This document shows, piece after piece, positions 15,974 through 25,029 of a stretch of DNA of 64,000 bases (the first letter of the stretch is position 1; every line of letters starts with the position of its first letter). The DNA lies in NCBI RefSeq assembly GCF_002727125.1, contig NZ_NHOA01000030.1, forward strand, positions 1 to 64,000. Direction: 5' to 3'. The position numbers and the translations under genes were made by a program. Origin of the DNA: Halorubrum persicum (lineage in GTDB: Archaea; Halobacteriota; Halobacteria; Halobacteriales; Haloferacaceae). Below the pieces are notes generated by a model, which was not told the origin of the DNA, ran no database searches, and was given only the letters and a program-made list of their open reading frames with translations.

Positions 15974-17611
15974 GTGGCCGACCACCGAGACGCCCGCGCC
16001 GGATCCGGCGATGACGACGCCTGGAGCGTCGGCGACACCGCCGAGAGCGCCGGCGACGCCACCAGCTCCCCGTCCGAGGCGTCGGGGTCACCGGACGACC
16101 CCCCGCCTGCTGACCCCCCGCCTGCTGACCCCCCGCCCTCCGACCGCCTCCGCGCCGCACTCCGGCGCCGGCTCGGAATCGACGTGCGCGCGCTCGCGGC
16201 GTTCCGGATCGCGCTCGCCGCCGTCCTCCTCGTCGACCTCGCCCTGCGCGCCCGGAACCTGACGGCCTTCTACACCGACGCCGGCGTCCTTCCCCGACCG
16301 CTGCTCGCGGAGGCGTACCCACTCGCGCGCGTCTCGCTGTACGCCCTCTCCGGCGAGGCGCAGGTCGCCGGCCTGCTGTTCCTCGCCGCCGCGGTCGCCG
16401 CGGTCGCCCTCGCGGTCGGCTACCGAACCCGGATCGCGGCCGCGGTCTCGCTGGCCCTGCTCGCGTCGCTGCAGGCCCGGAACCCGTTCGTGCTCAACGC
16501 CGGCGACACGCTGCTCTGGCAGCTGCTCGGAGCCGGACTGCTGTGCCCGCTCGGCGCGCGGTGGTCGGTGGACGCGGTTCGGCGACGGGGGGACGCTCCG
16601 GGGACTCGCTCACCGACCCCGGACGGCCGATTCGCCGGTCCCCGATCGGCGCTCCTGTTCGCCGTCGTCCTCGCGGTCTACGTCTCGAACGCGGTCGTGA
16701 AGCTCCGGGGCGAGGCGTGGCCCGCGGGCGAGGCGGTCGAGACCGTCTTCCGACTCACGTACCTCCACGGCCCGCTCGGGGGGGCGGTGCCCGAGAGCCC
16801 GGAGCTGCTCACGGCCGCCACGTACGGCTGGCTCGCGCTGCTCGTCGCGTCACCGCTGCTCGTCGCGGCCGCCGGTCGCATCCGGGCCGCCCTCGCCGGA
16901 ACCCTGATCGCTGCCCACCTCTCGATGGCCCTCACGCTGCAGATCGGCGTCTTCGCCGCCGTGTCGGCGACCGCGCTGCTCCCCTTCCTGCCGCCGTTCG
17001 TCTGGGACCGGATCGAGTCGCTGGTCGCCCCGGCGGTCCGGCCCTCCCGGTCGGCGGCCGAGCGGCTCCTCAGCTCGCTGGGCGGTGGATCGGTCGCCAC
17101 AGGTCGGATTTCCGGCCTCGGCCTCGGACGGGCGACCCGCGGTCGCGTCGCCGACGCCGTCGCGGCGCTCCTCCTCGTCTCGCTGTTGGCGTGGACCGTC
17201 ATGGGGCTCGGGGTCGTCGGCGCGCCCGACTCCGTCGCGGCGGTGTCCGACCCGACCGAGAGCGACTGGGACATGTTCGCGCCGGAGCCGCCGTCGACCG
17301 ACGACCTCGTGCTCGCGACGGCGACGACCGCCGACGGCGACCGGATCGACGCGCTGTACGGCGACCCCGTGGCGACCGACCGCCCCCCGTCGGACGCGCG
17401 GGGATACCCCACCGCTCGCTGGCGGAAGCACTTCTCGCTGCTGTCGGCCGCCGACGCCGACCGCGTCGACGCGACGCTCGCACGCCTCTGTGACCGCGCC
17501 GCGGGACTCTCCGGCGCGGAGGCGGAGTCGGTGACGGTCTCGTCGGTCGAGGTCGCCGTCGGGAGCGGCGACACGCGGGTCGTCGAGCTCGGCTCGCGCG
17601 AGTGCCGGTGA
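15974..17611 (+). CDS. HTTM-domain membrane protein
   Basis: The product has 545 residues from GTG 15974. The first ~55 residues are a disordered Asp/Ser/Pro-rich stretch containing a repeated PPPAD unit. A multi-helix membrane region follows, starting LRRRLGIDVRALAAFRIALA and containing YTDAGVLPRPLL and FVLNAGDTLLWQLLG. These match the HTTM (vitamin-K-dependent-carboxylase-like, horizontally transferred transmembrane) family. After the last helix (about residue 420) there is an outside-facing soluble domain. Function in archaea is unknown. The start is uncertain because the N-terminus is low complexity. Confidence 0.8.
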   Translation: MADHRDARAGSGDDDAWSVGDTAESAGDATSSPSEASGSPDDPPPADPPPADPPPSDRLRAALRRRLGIDVRALAAFRIALAAVLLVDLALRARNLTAFYTDAGVLPRPLLAEAYPLARVSLYALSGEAQVAGLLFLAAAVAAVALAVGYRTRIAAAVSLALLASLQARNPFVLNAGDTLLWQLLGAGLLCPLGARWSVDAVRRRGDAPGTRSPTPDGRFAGPRSALLFAVVLAVYVSNAVVKLRGEAWPAGEAVETVFRLTYLHGPLGGAVPESPELLTAATYGWLALLVASPLLVAAAGRIRAALAGTLIAAHLSMALTLQIGVFAAVSATALLPFLPPFVWDRIESLVAPAVRPSRSAAERLLSSLGGGSVATGRISGLGLGRATRGRVADAVAALLLVSLLAWTVMGLGVVGAPDSVAAVSDPTESDWDMFAPEPPSTDDLVLATATTADGDRIDALYGDPVATDRPPSDARGYPTARWRKHFSLLSAADADRVDATLARLCDRAAGLSGAEAESVTVSSVEVAVGSGDTRVVELGSRECR

Positions 17612-17717
17612 GATCGAGGCGCGCGGTTCTCGGTGGGAACGCGGTACGGGGTTCTCGGCGCGCAGGCGACGGGTCGAGCAGTTACCACTTATACGTCCCC
17701 CGCGCGAAGCGGTCGGC

Positions 17718-18656
17718 GTGACGAGCACGGATCAGGACCACGCGCCGACCTCCGTCCTCCTCCCCACCGTGCGCTGGACCGACGCCTGCGAGGAGGTGGC
17801 CGCGCAGCTCGGCGACCGCGACGAACTGCTCGTGATCTGCGACACCGACGCCGACCCCGTCGCCGACCGCCGAGGAACGACGCCGGACGGCGTCCGGATC
17901 CTCCTCGCCGGCGAGCCCGAGGGGTGCTCCGGCAAGGCGAACGCCATCGCCGCGGGGATGGAGGCGGCCGACCGCGACCGACTCCTCTGGACCGACGACG
18001 ACTTCGCGCACCCGGACGACTGGCTCGCGACGCTCAACGCCGACTACGAGCGACAGGGACCGACGACCGAGATACCGGTCTTCGTCGGGGAGGACCCCCT
18101 CGCTCGCCTGTTCGAGCCCGCGTACGCGATCGGCGGGACCGCCGCGGTGTTCGCCGGCGGGATCGCCTGGGGCGGCGCGGTCATCTTCGAGCGCGACGAC
18201 CTCCGAGACGGCGAAGACGCGTTCCTCGCGGACCTCCGCCGGACCGTCAGCGACGACGGGACCCTCTCCGAGTACGTCGACGTAACGGCCGCGGACCGGA
18301 CGCGGACCGTGCCGTGCGGCGGGTCGCTTCGCGGCTCGCTGGAGCGGTTCGTTCGGTTCTTCCGCATCATGCGGTTCCACGCTCCCCGCGCGGCCGCGTT
18401 CGACGTCGCGTTCGCGACCGCGTTCGCCGCGCTGTGTCTGTTCGCGCCGGTGATCGGCGTGACGCTCGTCACCGCGGTGTCGGCCGCGGTGTACGCACGG
18501 TTCGGGATCCGCCGCGCGACGTTCCTGCTCACCGGACCGTCGGTGCTCGTCTCGCCGATTTTCCTCGGGTACGCGATCGCGCGTCGAACGTTCGTCTGGG
18601 GCGGGCGGCGGTACCGGTGGCGATCGCCGTTCGACGTGGAAGTGCTCCCCGAGTAG
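17718..18656 (+). CDS. Membrane-associated family 2 glycosyltransferase
   Basis: The product has 312 residues from GTG 17718, with a TATA-like CACTTATACG about 30 bases before it. The GT-A pattern is visible: SVLLPTVRWTD at the start, GCSGKANAIAAGM and the metal-binding LLWTDDDFAHPDDWL. C-terminal hydrophobic helices (about residues 230-290) anchor it. The arrangement resembles glucosylceramide-synthase-like (GT21) enzymes. It probably adds a sugar to a lipid or surface glycan on the cytoplasmic face; the acceptor is unknown. Confidence 0.85.
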   Translation: MTSTDQDHAPTSVLLPTVRWTDACEEVAAQLGDRDELLVICDTDADPVADRRGTTPDGVRILLAGEPEGCSGKANAIAAGMEAADRDRLLWTDDDFAHPDDWLATLNADYERQGPTTEIPVFVGEDPLARLFEPAYAIGGTAAVFAGGIAWGGAVIFERDDLRDGEDAFLADLRRTVSDDGTLSEYVDVTAADRTRTVPCGGSLRGSLERFVRFFRIMRFHAPRAAAFDVAFATAFAALCLFAPVIGVTLVTAVSAAVYARFGIRRATFLLTGPSVLVSPIFLGYAIARRTFVWGGRRYRWRSPFDVEVLPE

Positions 18657-18746
18657 CGCCGGCAACAGCCGCCGATTCCGCGGGATCTGGCGGCCAGCGG
18701 CAAAGCGGCAGGCACTTTACGCGGCTCCGACAACGCACGAACGTTC

Positions 18747-20009
18747 ATGAGCTACGACAAGGTCGATGTCCCCGACGACGGTGAGGCGATCACGCTTGCC
18801 GACGAGGAGACCGGCGAGCTGAACGTTCCCGAGAACCCGATCATCCCGATCATTCACGGTGACGGGATCGGCACCGACGTCGGGCCGGCCGCCCAGAAGG
18901 TACTGGACGCGGCCGCGGAGGCGACGGGTCGCTCCATCGCGTGGATGCGCGTCTACGCCGGCGAGAGCGCCCGCGAGAAGTACGACGAGAACCTTCCCGA
19001 GGACACCGTCTCGGCGATCCGAAGCCACCGCGTCGCGATCAAGGGCCCGCTCACCACGCCCGTCGGCGCCGGCTTCCGCTCGCTGAACGTCGCGCTCCGC
19101 AAGACGCTCGACATGTACGCGAACGTCCGGCCGACCTACCACCTCGACGGCGTCCCGTCGCCCGTCAAGAACCCCGAGGCGATGGACATGATCACGTTCC
19201 GGGAGAACACCGAGGACGTGTACGCCGGCATCGAGTGGGAAGCCGGCACCGACGAGGTCGAGCGGGTGCGCGACTTCCTCGAGGAGGATATGGAGGTCCC
19301 CGACGTCATCCACGACGGTCCGGTCGGGATCGGCGTCAAACCCATCTCCGAGCACGGATCGAAACGCCTCATCCGCGAGGCGATCGACTACGCGCTCGCC
19401 AACGACCGCGACTCGGTCACCCTCGTCCACAAGGGGAACATCATGAAGTTCACCGAGGGCGCGTTCCGCGACTGGGGCTACGAGGTCGCCGAGGAAGAGT
19501 ACGGCGAGGACGTCATCACCGAGGACGAACTGTGGGACGACCACGACGGCGAACGCCCCGAGGGAACCGTCGTCGTCAAGGACCGCATCGCGGACAACAT
19601 GCTCCAGCAGCTGCTGACCCGCACCGACGAGTACTCCGTCATCGCGACGATGAACCTCAACGGTGACTACATGTCCGACGCCGCCGGCGCGCAGATCGGC
19701 GGCCTCGGCATCGCCCCCGGGATCAACCGCGGCCACGGCCGCTGTCTCGCCGAACCCGTCCACGGCTCCGCGCCCAAGTACGCCGGCGAAGACAAGGTGA
19801 ACCCCACCGCGATGATCCTCTCCGGCCGCGAGATGCTCGACTACCTCGGCTGGGACGACGCCGCGGACCTCGTGCGCGACGCCGTCGAAGAGACCATCTC
19901 CTCGGGGAAGGTCACCTACGACCTCCACCGGCAGATCGAAGGCGGCGAGAAACTCGCCACCAGCGAGTTCGCCGACGCCGTCGTCGAAAACATCGACGAG
20001 CTCGCTTAA
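18747..20009 (+). CDS. icd: Isocitrate dehydrogenase (NADP-type)
   Basis: The 420-residue product has the complete family sequence: IHGDGIGTDVGPAAQ, the isocitrate loop KGPLTTPVGAGFRSLNV, FRENTEDVYAGIEW, the catalytic KPISEHGSKRL/LVHKGNIMKFTEG and the coenzyme region NRGHGRCLAEPVHGSAP. It oxidises isocitrate to 2-oxoglutarate in the citric acid cycle. Normal length, ATG start with an ACTTTACG element about 30 bases upstream. Its stop codon is at the centre of a perfect 22-bp palindrome. Confidence 0.97.
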   Translation: MSYDKVDVPDDGEAITLADEETGELNVPENPIIPIIHGDGIGTDVGPAAQKVLDAAAEATGRSIAWMRVYAGESAREKYDENLPEDTVSAIRSHRVAIKGPLTTPVGAGFRSLNVALRKTLDMYANVRPTYHLDGVPSPVKNPEAMDMITFRENTEDVYAGIEWEAGTDEVERVRDFLEEDMEVPDVIHDGPVGIGVKPISEHGSKRLIREAIDYALANDRDSVTLVHKGNIMKFTEGAFRDWGYEVAEEEYGEDVITEDELWDDHDGERPEGTVVVKDRIADNMLQQLLTRTDEYSVIATMNLNGDYMSDAAGAQIGGLGIAPGINRGHGRCLAEPVHGSAPKYAGEDKVNPTAMILSGREMLDYLGWDDAADLVRDAVEETISSGKVTYDLHRQIEGGEKLATSEFADAVVENIDELA

Positions 20010-20018
20010 GCGAGCTCG
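19997..20018. terminator. Perfect 22-bp palindrome over the icd stop codon
   Basis: CGAGCTCGCTT and its complement are directly joined (centre CTTAAG), so both strands read Glu-Leu-Ala-stop. It may serve as a bidirectional terminator or is the scar of an inverted duplication. Confidence 0.5.
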
Positions 20019-20165
20019 CCGAACCGCGCGCCCGTTTCGCTTTCTGTCGACATCGCGTCGATCGCATCGCGCACCGCTCCGGCCTCGACCGCTTCCCGTG
20101 CGTCGCGGACACTCTCCGCGGTGGCGCCCGCGCCTCGGTCGAGCGCGCTATCCCCGGAGCGAAAT
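20006..20165 (-). pseudogene. Possible 3' remnant of a coding gene
   Basis: On the minus strand about 50 codons of GC-rich, acidic, host-like sequence (ATAESVRDAREAVEAGAVRD, ending RFGELA) run into the palindrome. Upstream of 20165 the frame passes abruptly into AT-rich sequence unlike coding DNA. The tail resembles ends of DUF2267-type proteins, but weakly. I read it as a decayed gene end; it could also be a chance frame. Confidence 0.35.
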
Positions 20166-20259
20166 TGTTTATAATGGTTGTAAATTACAAACCAGAGATT
20201 GGTGCGAATTGTAACCATATACCTGCGTATCGGATAACGTTCCTTTACTATATCCTCAG

Positions 20260-20270
20260 ATATATATACT
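20260..20270 (+). promoter_or_regulatory. TATA box of the TAXI-TRAP operon
   Basis: ATATATATACT lies 23-33 bases before ATG 20293 inside an AT-rich intergenic stretch. Confidence 0.5.
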
Positions 20271-20292
20271 TGTCTTCGTATTCGATTAACGT

Positions 20293-21342
20293 ATGTCATC
20301 ACACCGAACACGACGTAGATTCCTTGAGGCGACAGGTGTCGCTGGCGTGGCCGCACTCGCCGGCTGTAGCGGAAACGGCGGCGACGGCGGCGACGGAAGC
20401 GACGGAAGCGACGGAAGCGATGGCAGTGACGGAAGCGATGGCAGTGACGGAAGCGACGGAAGCGACGGAAGCGACGGTGGCGACAGCGGAAGCCGCCTGA
20501 GCTGGCACGCCGGCGGTACCGGCGGCACCTACTACCCGCTCTCGAACGAGTTCAAGACGATCGTCGAGGCCAACACCGACTTCTCGCTGAACGTCCAGTC
20601 CACGGGCGCGAGCGTCGAGAACGTCGGCAGCCTCGCCGACGGCTCGGCAGACTTCGCGCTGATCCAGAACGACATCGCCTCGTTCGCGAAGAACGGGACG
20701 GGCATCGACGCCTTCCAGGACAACGCGATCGAGAATCTCCAGGGCGTCGCGACGCTGTACCCGGAGACGATCACGCTGGTCACGCTGGCCGGGAACGACA
20801 TCTCCTCGGTCGACGACCTCAGCGGCGCGACGATCAACACCGGCGACCTCGGGTCGGGGACGCAGGTCAACGCGGTACAGATCCTGGAGTCGCTCGGCAT
20901 CTCCGACTACAACGAGCAGAACGCCGGCTTCTCGCAGGCGTCCGAACAGCTCGCGAACGGCGACATCGACGCCGCCTTCGTCGTCGGCGGCTGGCCGGTC
21001 GGCGCGATCGAGGACCTCGCGAACACGAACGACCTCGAGATCGTCCCGATCGCGGGCGACAACCGCGAGGCCGTCAAGGAGGACGCCTCCTGGTTCGCGG
21101 ACGACACCATCCCCGGCGGCACCTACAGCGGCGTCGAGGATGACGTCGAGACCGTCGCCGTGCAGGCGATGATCGCCACCAACTCCGAGGTTTCGGCCGA
21201 CACCGTCGAGACGGTCACCGCGGCGATCTTCGACAACCTCGGCGAGCTGACGATCAAGACCGACTTCATCACCGCCGACAGCGCGCAGGACGGAATGTCT
21301 ATCGAGCTTCACGAGGGCGCTGCGTCGTACTTCGACGCCTGA
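20293..21342 (+). CDS. TAXI-family TRAP transporter substrate-binding lipoprotein
   Basis: The 349-residue product starts with a Tat signal (RTRRRFLEATG) ending in a lipobox LAGC, so it is exported folded and lipid-anchored. A low-complexity linker follows with nine Gly-Ser-Asp triplets. The mature domain begins with WHAGGTGGTYYPLSNEF and has QSTGASVENV and ALIQNDIA, typical of TAXI solute receptors, which bind glutamate-like or other acidic solutes. It heads an operon with a DUF1850 protein and the fused permease. Confidence 0.93.
   Translation: MSSHRTRRRFLEATGVAGVAALAGCSGNGGDGGDGSDGSDGSDGSDGSDGSDGSDGSDGSDGGDSGSRLSWHAGGTGGTYYPLSNEFKTIVEANTDFSLNVQSTGASVENVGSLADGSADFALIQNDIASFAKNGTGIDAFQDNAIENLQGVATLYPETITLVTLAGNDISSVDDLSGATINTGDLGSGTQVNAVQILESLGISDYNEQNAGFSQASEQLANGDIDAAFVVGGWPVGAIEDLANTNDLEIVPIAGDNREAVKEDASWFADDTIPGGTYSGVEDDVETVAVQAMIATNSEVSADTVETVTAAIFDNLGELTIKTDFITADSAQDGMSIELHEGAASYFDA
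20379..20482. repeat. 9-bp tandem repeats encoding (Gly-Ser-Asp)n
   Basis: Units of the form GGAAGCGAC/GGCAGTGAC repeat about nine times in frame and form the linker behind the lipobox of the binding protein. Two synonymous variants alternate. Confidence 0.85.
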
Positions 21343-21445
21343 CTCGCTCCACCGCGAACCGCCTCGATCGATCCGCTCCATTCGGCCCGTCCGCGGATCG
21401 TTTCACAAACGTTTCAAACTCGATCCCACGACAATCACCCGAACC

Positions 21446-21943
21446 ATGGGCCACCTTTCTCGCTCGACCGCGGGCGCCGCGATCCTCGCAGTCGCGGTGC
21501 TCGTCCTCGTCGGCGTCGCGATGACGGCACCGGTCGGGGCCGTGCTCGTCGTCGAGGACATCGAGACGGGTGAACGCTATCTTACGGAGCCGGTCAACTC
21601 CGGAAGCACCGTGGCGCTGGAGTACACCCACAGCGTCGAGAAGTCCCGTGTGTACGACGAGTACCGCGTCGACGGCGAGACGCTCGTGAACACGCGGATG
21701 GAGTTCGAGTCGTACGGATGGGGGCTCCCCGCGCGCGTCAACGTCACGAACGTGAACGGGACGCTCGTGTACGATCCCGCGGAGCCGATAACCGAGCTTG
21801 AACGCCTCTCCGTCTCGCCGGGCCGGATCGCCGGCCACACGCTGATCGTCGACGGGCGGGAACACGACCTCGTCGCGGTGACCGACTCCAACGACGTCAC
21901 GCTCCACATCGAACAACGGTCGTTCCTTGAGATGATTCTATGA
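21446..21943 (+). CDS. DUF1850 protein of the TRAP operon
   Basis: The 165-residue product has an N-terminal membrane helix or signal (residues 8-32) and the DUF1850 core: ALEYTHSVEKSRVYDEYRV followed by ETRMEFESYGWGLP-like sequence. DUF1850 proteins are regularly encoded between the binding protein and the permease of TAXI-type TRAP systems. Its stop overlaps the permease start in an ATGA. Role unknown; probably an outside-facing accessory of the transporter. Confidence 0.88.
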   Translation: MGHLSRSTAGAAILAVAVLVLVGVAMTAPVGAVLVVEDIETGERYLTEPVNSGSTVALEYTHSVEKSRVYDEYRVDGETLVNTRMEFESYGWGLPARVNVTNVNGTLVYDPAEPITELERLSVSPGRIAGHTLIVDGREHDLVAVTDSNDVTLHIEQRSFLEMIL

Positions 21944-24801
21944 CCACGACTCACCGAACGGACGGCGGCACCGACGATCCGAACGACGACGGCTCGCGAG
22001 ACCCCGGCCCCGGGGGCCCGGACGCTCCCGACGCGTCCGGCGCGGGTGCCTCGCCGGGCGACGGCGACGGGGAACTCTCCCGCGAGGAGGCCGACGAGCT
22101 GATAGAGGAGATCGAGCGCCGCCGCTCGCTGCAGGGGACCGCGGCGGTGGCGGTCGCGGCGGTCGGAATCCTGTTCTCGATCTTCCAGCTGTTCCTCGCC
22201 GCCCGGAGCTTCACGTTCACCGTTTGGCTCCCGACCGTCGAGTTCGCCGGAATCTCGCTCGCCCCCTGGCAGGTGTCGCTCCAGCTCCTGCAGGCGAACG
22301 CGATCCACGTCGCCTTCGCGCTCGTGCTCACCTTCCTGCTCTTCCCGGGGAGTATGGGCGACGGTATCGTCTCCCGGAACCTCGGGCGAATCGTGCCGGC
22401 GATCTCCCGGCAGTTCGGTGGGAACAACCCGCTCACGCGACTCGCGACGAGCGTTCGGTCGGCGTTCCGGTGGGCGTTCCTCGACCCCGACCGCGAGCGC
22501 GTGACGCCGTTCGATCTGCTGTGTATCGCGGCGGCGATCCTGTCGGCGCTCTACTTCCTGACCGAGTTCTCGGAGATCCAGAACATGCGCGTCTTCGGGA
22601 TCGATTCGGGGCGCCCGGTGACCGAGGTGTTCGCGTTCCTGCGACCCCTCCTCGGCGGCGTCCCGTTCGTGAGCGAGTACTCCTACGCGATGATTCTCGG
22701 CGTGACCGGCGTTCTGCTGGTATTAGAGGCCACCCGCCGGACGCTCGGCCTCCCGCTGATGATCATCGTCGCCACGTTCATCGTCTACGCTCGGTGGGGG
22801 TACCTCATCAGCTCGGGGACGCCGTTCCTCGGCCTGCTCGCGATCCCGGAGCTCACTTGGCCGGACATCGTCCAGAACCTCTGGTACAACACGGAGAACG
22901 GCGTCTTCGGCATCCCGGTCACCGTCTCGGTGAGCTTCATCTACATCTTCATCCTCTTCGGCTCGTTCCTCGAGATGAGCGGGGCCGGCCAGTGGTTCAT
23001 CGACCTCGCGTACGCGCTCACCGGCGGGCGGAAGGGCGGGCCGGCCAAGGCGAGCATCCTCGCCAGCGGGTTCATGGGAACGATCTCCGGCTCGTCGATC
23101 GCCAACACGGTCACCACCGGCGCGTTCACCATTCCGCTGATGAAGCGGTCGGGTTACTCGCCCGAGTTCTCGGGGGCCGTCGAATCCTCCGCCTCCTCCG
23201 GCGGACAGATCCTCCCGCCCGTGATGGGGGCCGCCGCCTTCCTGATGGTCCAGTACACCGCGACGCCGTTCGCGGACATCATCATCCTCTCGACGATTCC
23301 GGCGATCGTCTTCTTCTTCGGCGTCTGGGTGATGGTTCACCTCAAGGCGGTCGAGGAGGGGATCGGCGGCGTCTCCGACGAGGACACCGTCTCCTTCTGG
23401 AGCCATCTCCAGCGCGGCTGGTTCTACCTCGTTCCGATCGGGCTGCTCCTCTACTACCTCATCATCGAGCGGCTCTCGGTCTCCCGGTCCGCGTGGTTCA
23501 CGTTGGTCGCGCTGGTCGCGCTGATCGCCTTCATCGCGGCGTACAGCGAGGAGACGCGGGTCCGGCTCTTCGGGATCCTCGCGGCGATCGTGGGCCTCAA
23601 CCTGGCGAGCCACGTCCTCGCGGGCGTCCCCCTTACCGGCCTCGTGACCGGATCCGGCGGTGCGGGGCTCCCGATCGCGGACGCAGTTAGCGCCGTGAGC
23701 GCCGGCATCGAGTGGTACGTGATGCTCGCGGGGGCGTTGACGCTCCTCTCCAAGCCGGACCTCGACGCGACGCTGCTCGAACTCAACCCGACGATCCAGG
23801 ACACGGCCACGGACCTCGGCGAGCGTACCGACCGCGATCTGGGCGACAGCCAACCGTTCAAGCTCGGCACGTTCGTGGTCAAATCGATGGACGAGGGCGC
23901 CCGGACCGCGGTCCCGGTCGTGATCGCGGTCGCGGCCGCGGGGATCATCCCCGGCGTTATCAGCGTCTCCGGACTCGGTCCCAACCTGACCTCGCTGCTG
24001 TTGGCCCTCTCGGGCGGGTCGAAGGTGATCATGCTGCTCGTGACGGCCGTCGCGAGCATCATCCTGGGGATGGGGATGCCGACGACGGTCACCTACATCA
24101 TCCTCATCTCCATGCTGGCGACGCCGCTCGTGCAGTTCGGCATCCCGCTCCTGGCCGCCCACCTGTACATCCTCTACTTCGGCGTGATCGCCGACATCAC
24201 GCCGCCGGTGGCCGTGGCGGCGTACGCCGCGAGCGGGGTCGCTAAATCTGACCCGTTCCAGACCGGGGTGAAGGCGTTCTCGCTGTCGCTGAACAAGGCG
24301 ATCGTCCCCTTCGCGTTCGTGTTCGTCCCGGGGATCGTCCTGCTCCGGCGGAAGGAGAACGCGGCTGAGCTCGCAATCCGCGAGCAGTACCGCGTGGTCA
24401 ACTTCGCCGACCTCGCCGACCTCTCCTACTCAGTCCCCGAGATCCTCATCCCCGTCGTCGGTGTGTTCCTCGGCGTGATCGCGCTCGGCGCCACCGTCAT
24501 CGGGACGCTGTACACCCGCGTCGACCGGCTCGGGCGGACCGTGTTCGCGTTCAGCTCGCTGCTGTTGATGGCGCCGGGGATGTTGTCCGAGTCCGTCTTC
24601 GACGTTCTCGGGCTCTTCGGCGTGAGCGTCTCCGTCAACGCGCTCCTGCTCGACCTGGCCCTGCGCGGAGTCGGTTTCGTCCTGTTCGCGCTGTTCGCGC
24701 TCCGGAACCGACGGACCTCCGAGGGCGAGGGGGACGGCGCGGTCGGAGCCGGCGAGCCGACGGGATCGGCCGCGGTCGCCGCCGACTCCGAGTCGACCTG
24801 A
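21940..24801 (+). CDS. TRAP transporter fused permease (TAXI type)
   Basis: The 953-residue product joins a small 4-TM DctQ-like part and a large DctM-like part, the 4TM/12TM fusion of TAXI systems. After an acidic disordered N-terminus (about 55 residues) come many membrane helices. DctM signatures include FMGTISGSSIANTVTTGAFT, SSGGQILPPVMGAAAFLM and LGMGMPTTVTYIILISML. It imports the solute captured by the lipoprotein, driven by an ion gradient (sodium in characterised TRAP systems). The start overlaps the DUF1850 stop by 4 bases. A Gly/Ala/Ser tail ends it. Confidence 0.95.
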   Translation: MTTTHRTDGGTDDPNDDGSRDPGPGGPDAPDASGAGASPGDGDGELSREEADELIEEIERRRSLQGTAAVAVAAVGILFSIFQLFLAARSFTFTVWLPTVEFAGISLAPWQVSLQLLQANAIHVAFALVLTFLLFPGSMGDGIVSRNLGRIVPAISRQFGGNNPLTRLATSVRSAFRWAFLDPDRERVTPFDLLCIAAAILSALYFLTEFSEIQNMRVFGIDSGRPVTEVFAFLRPLLGGVPFVSEYSYAMILGVTGVLLVLEATRRTLGLPLMIIVATFIVYARWGYLISSGTPFLGLLAIPELTWPDIVQNLWYNTENGVFGIPVTVSVSFIYIFILFGSFLEMSGAGQWFIDLAYALTGGRKGGPAKASILASGFMGTISGSSIANTVTTGAFTIPLMKRSGYSPEFSGAVESSASSGGQILPPVMGAAAFLMVQYTATPFADIIILSTIPAIVFFFGVWVMVHLKAVEEGIGGVSDEDTVSFWSHLQRGWFYLVPIGLLLYYLIIERLSVSRSAWFTLVALVALIAFIAAYSEETRVRLFGILAAIVGLNLASHVLAGVPLTGLVTGSGGAGLPIADAVSAVSAGIEWYVMLAGALTLLSKPDLDATLLELNPTIQDTATDLGERTDRDLGDSQPFKLGTFVVKSMDEGARTAVPVVIAVAAAGIIPGVISVSGLGPNLTSLLLALSGGSKVIMLLVTAVASIILGMGMPTTVTYIILISMLATPLVQFGIPLLAAHLYILYFGVIADITPPVAVAAYAASGVAKSDPFQTGVKAFSLSLNKAIVPFAFVFVPGIVLLRRKENAAELAIREQYRVVNFADLADLSYSVPEILIPVVGVFLGVIALGATVIGTLYTRVDRLGRTVFAFSSLLLMAPGMLSESVFDVLGLFGVSVSVNALLLDLALRGVGFVLFALFALRNRRTSEGEGDGAVGAGEPTGSAAVAADSEST

Positions 24802-25029
24802 TCGGCGCTGTCGGTTCCGCCCGGAGTTTCGTCGGTCGGCGTTTTCGCTGCGTTGGCTCTGTTGAACCCCTTCGATACTGACAGCTACGAAGCGTCTTGC
24901 TGAATGCGGCGGATGAGTCCAGCAGGGCACCGTCCGTTATCTCACGTGGTGGTGTCGGTCAAACGGAAGAACGAGCGCACACGTCTACCATCACGTCCCC
25001 ACGAGGGGCATCAGCCGTACTAGATCGGT
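24802..25029. other. Intergenic stretch with possible insertion-sequence remnant
   Basis: From about 24856 the sequence GGCTCTGTTGAACCCCTTCG resembles the terminal sequence of several haloarchaeal insertion sequences or their miniature derivatives. No transposase reading frame and no matching second end were found. GC is lower than in the flanking permease gene. Confidence 0.25.
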
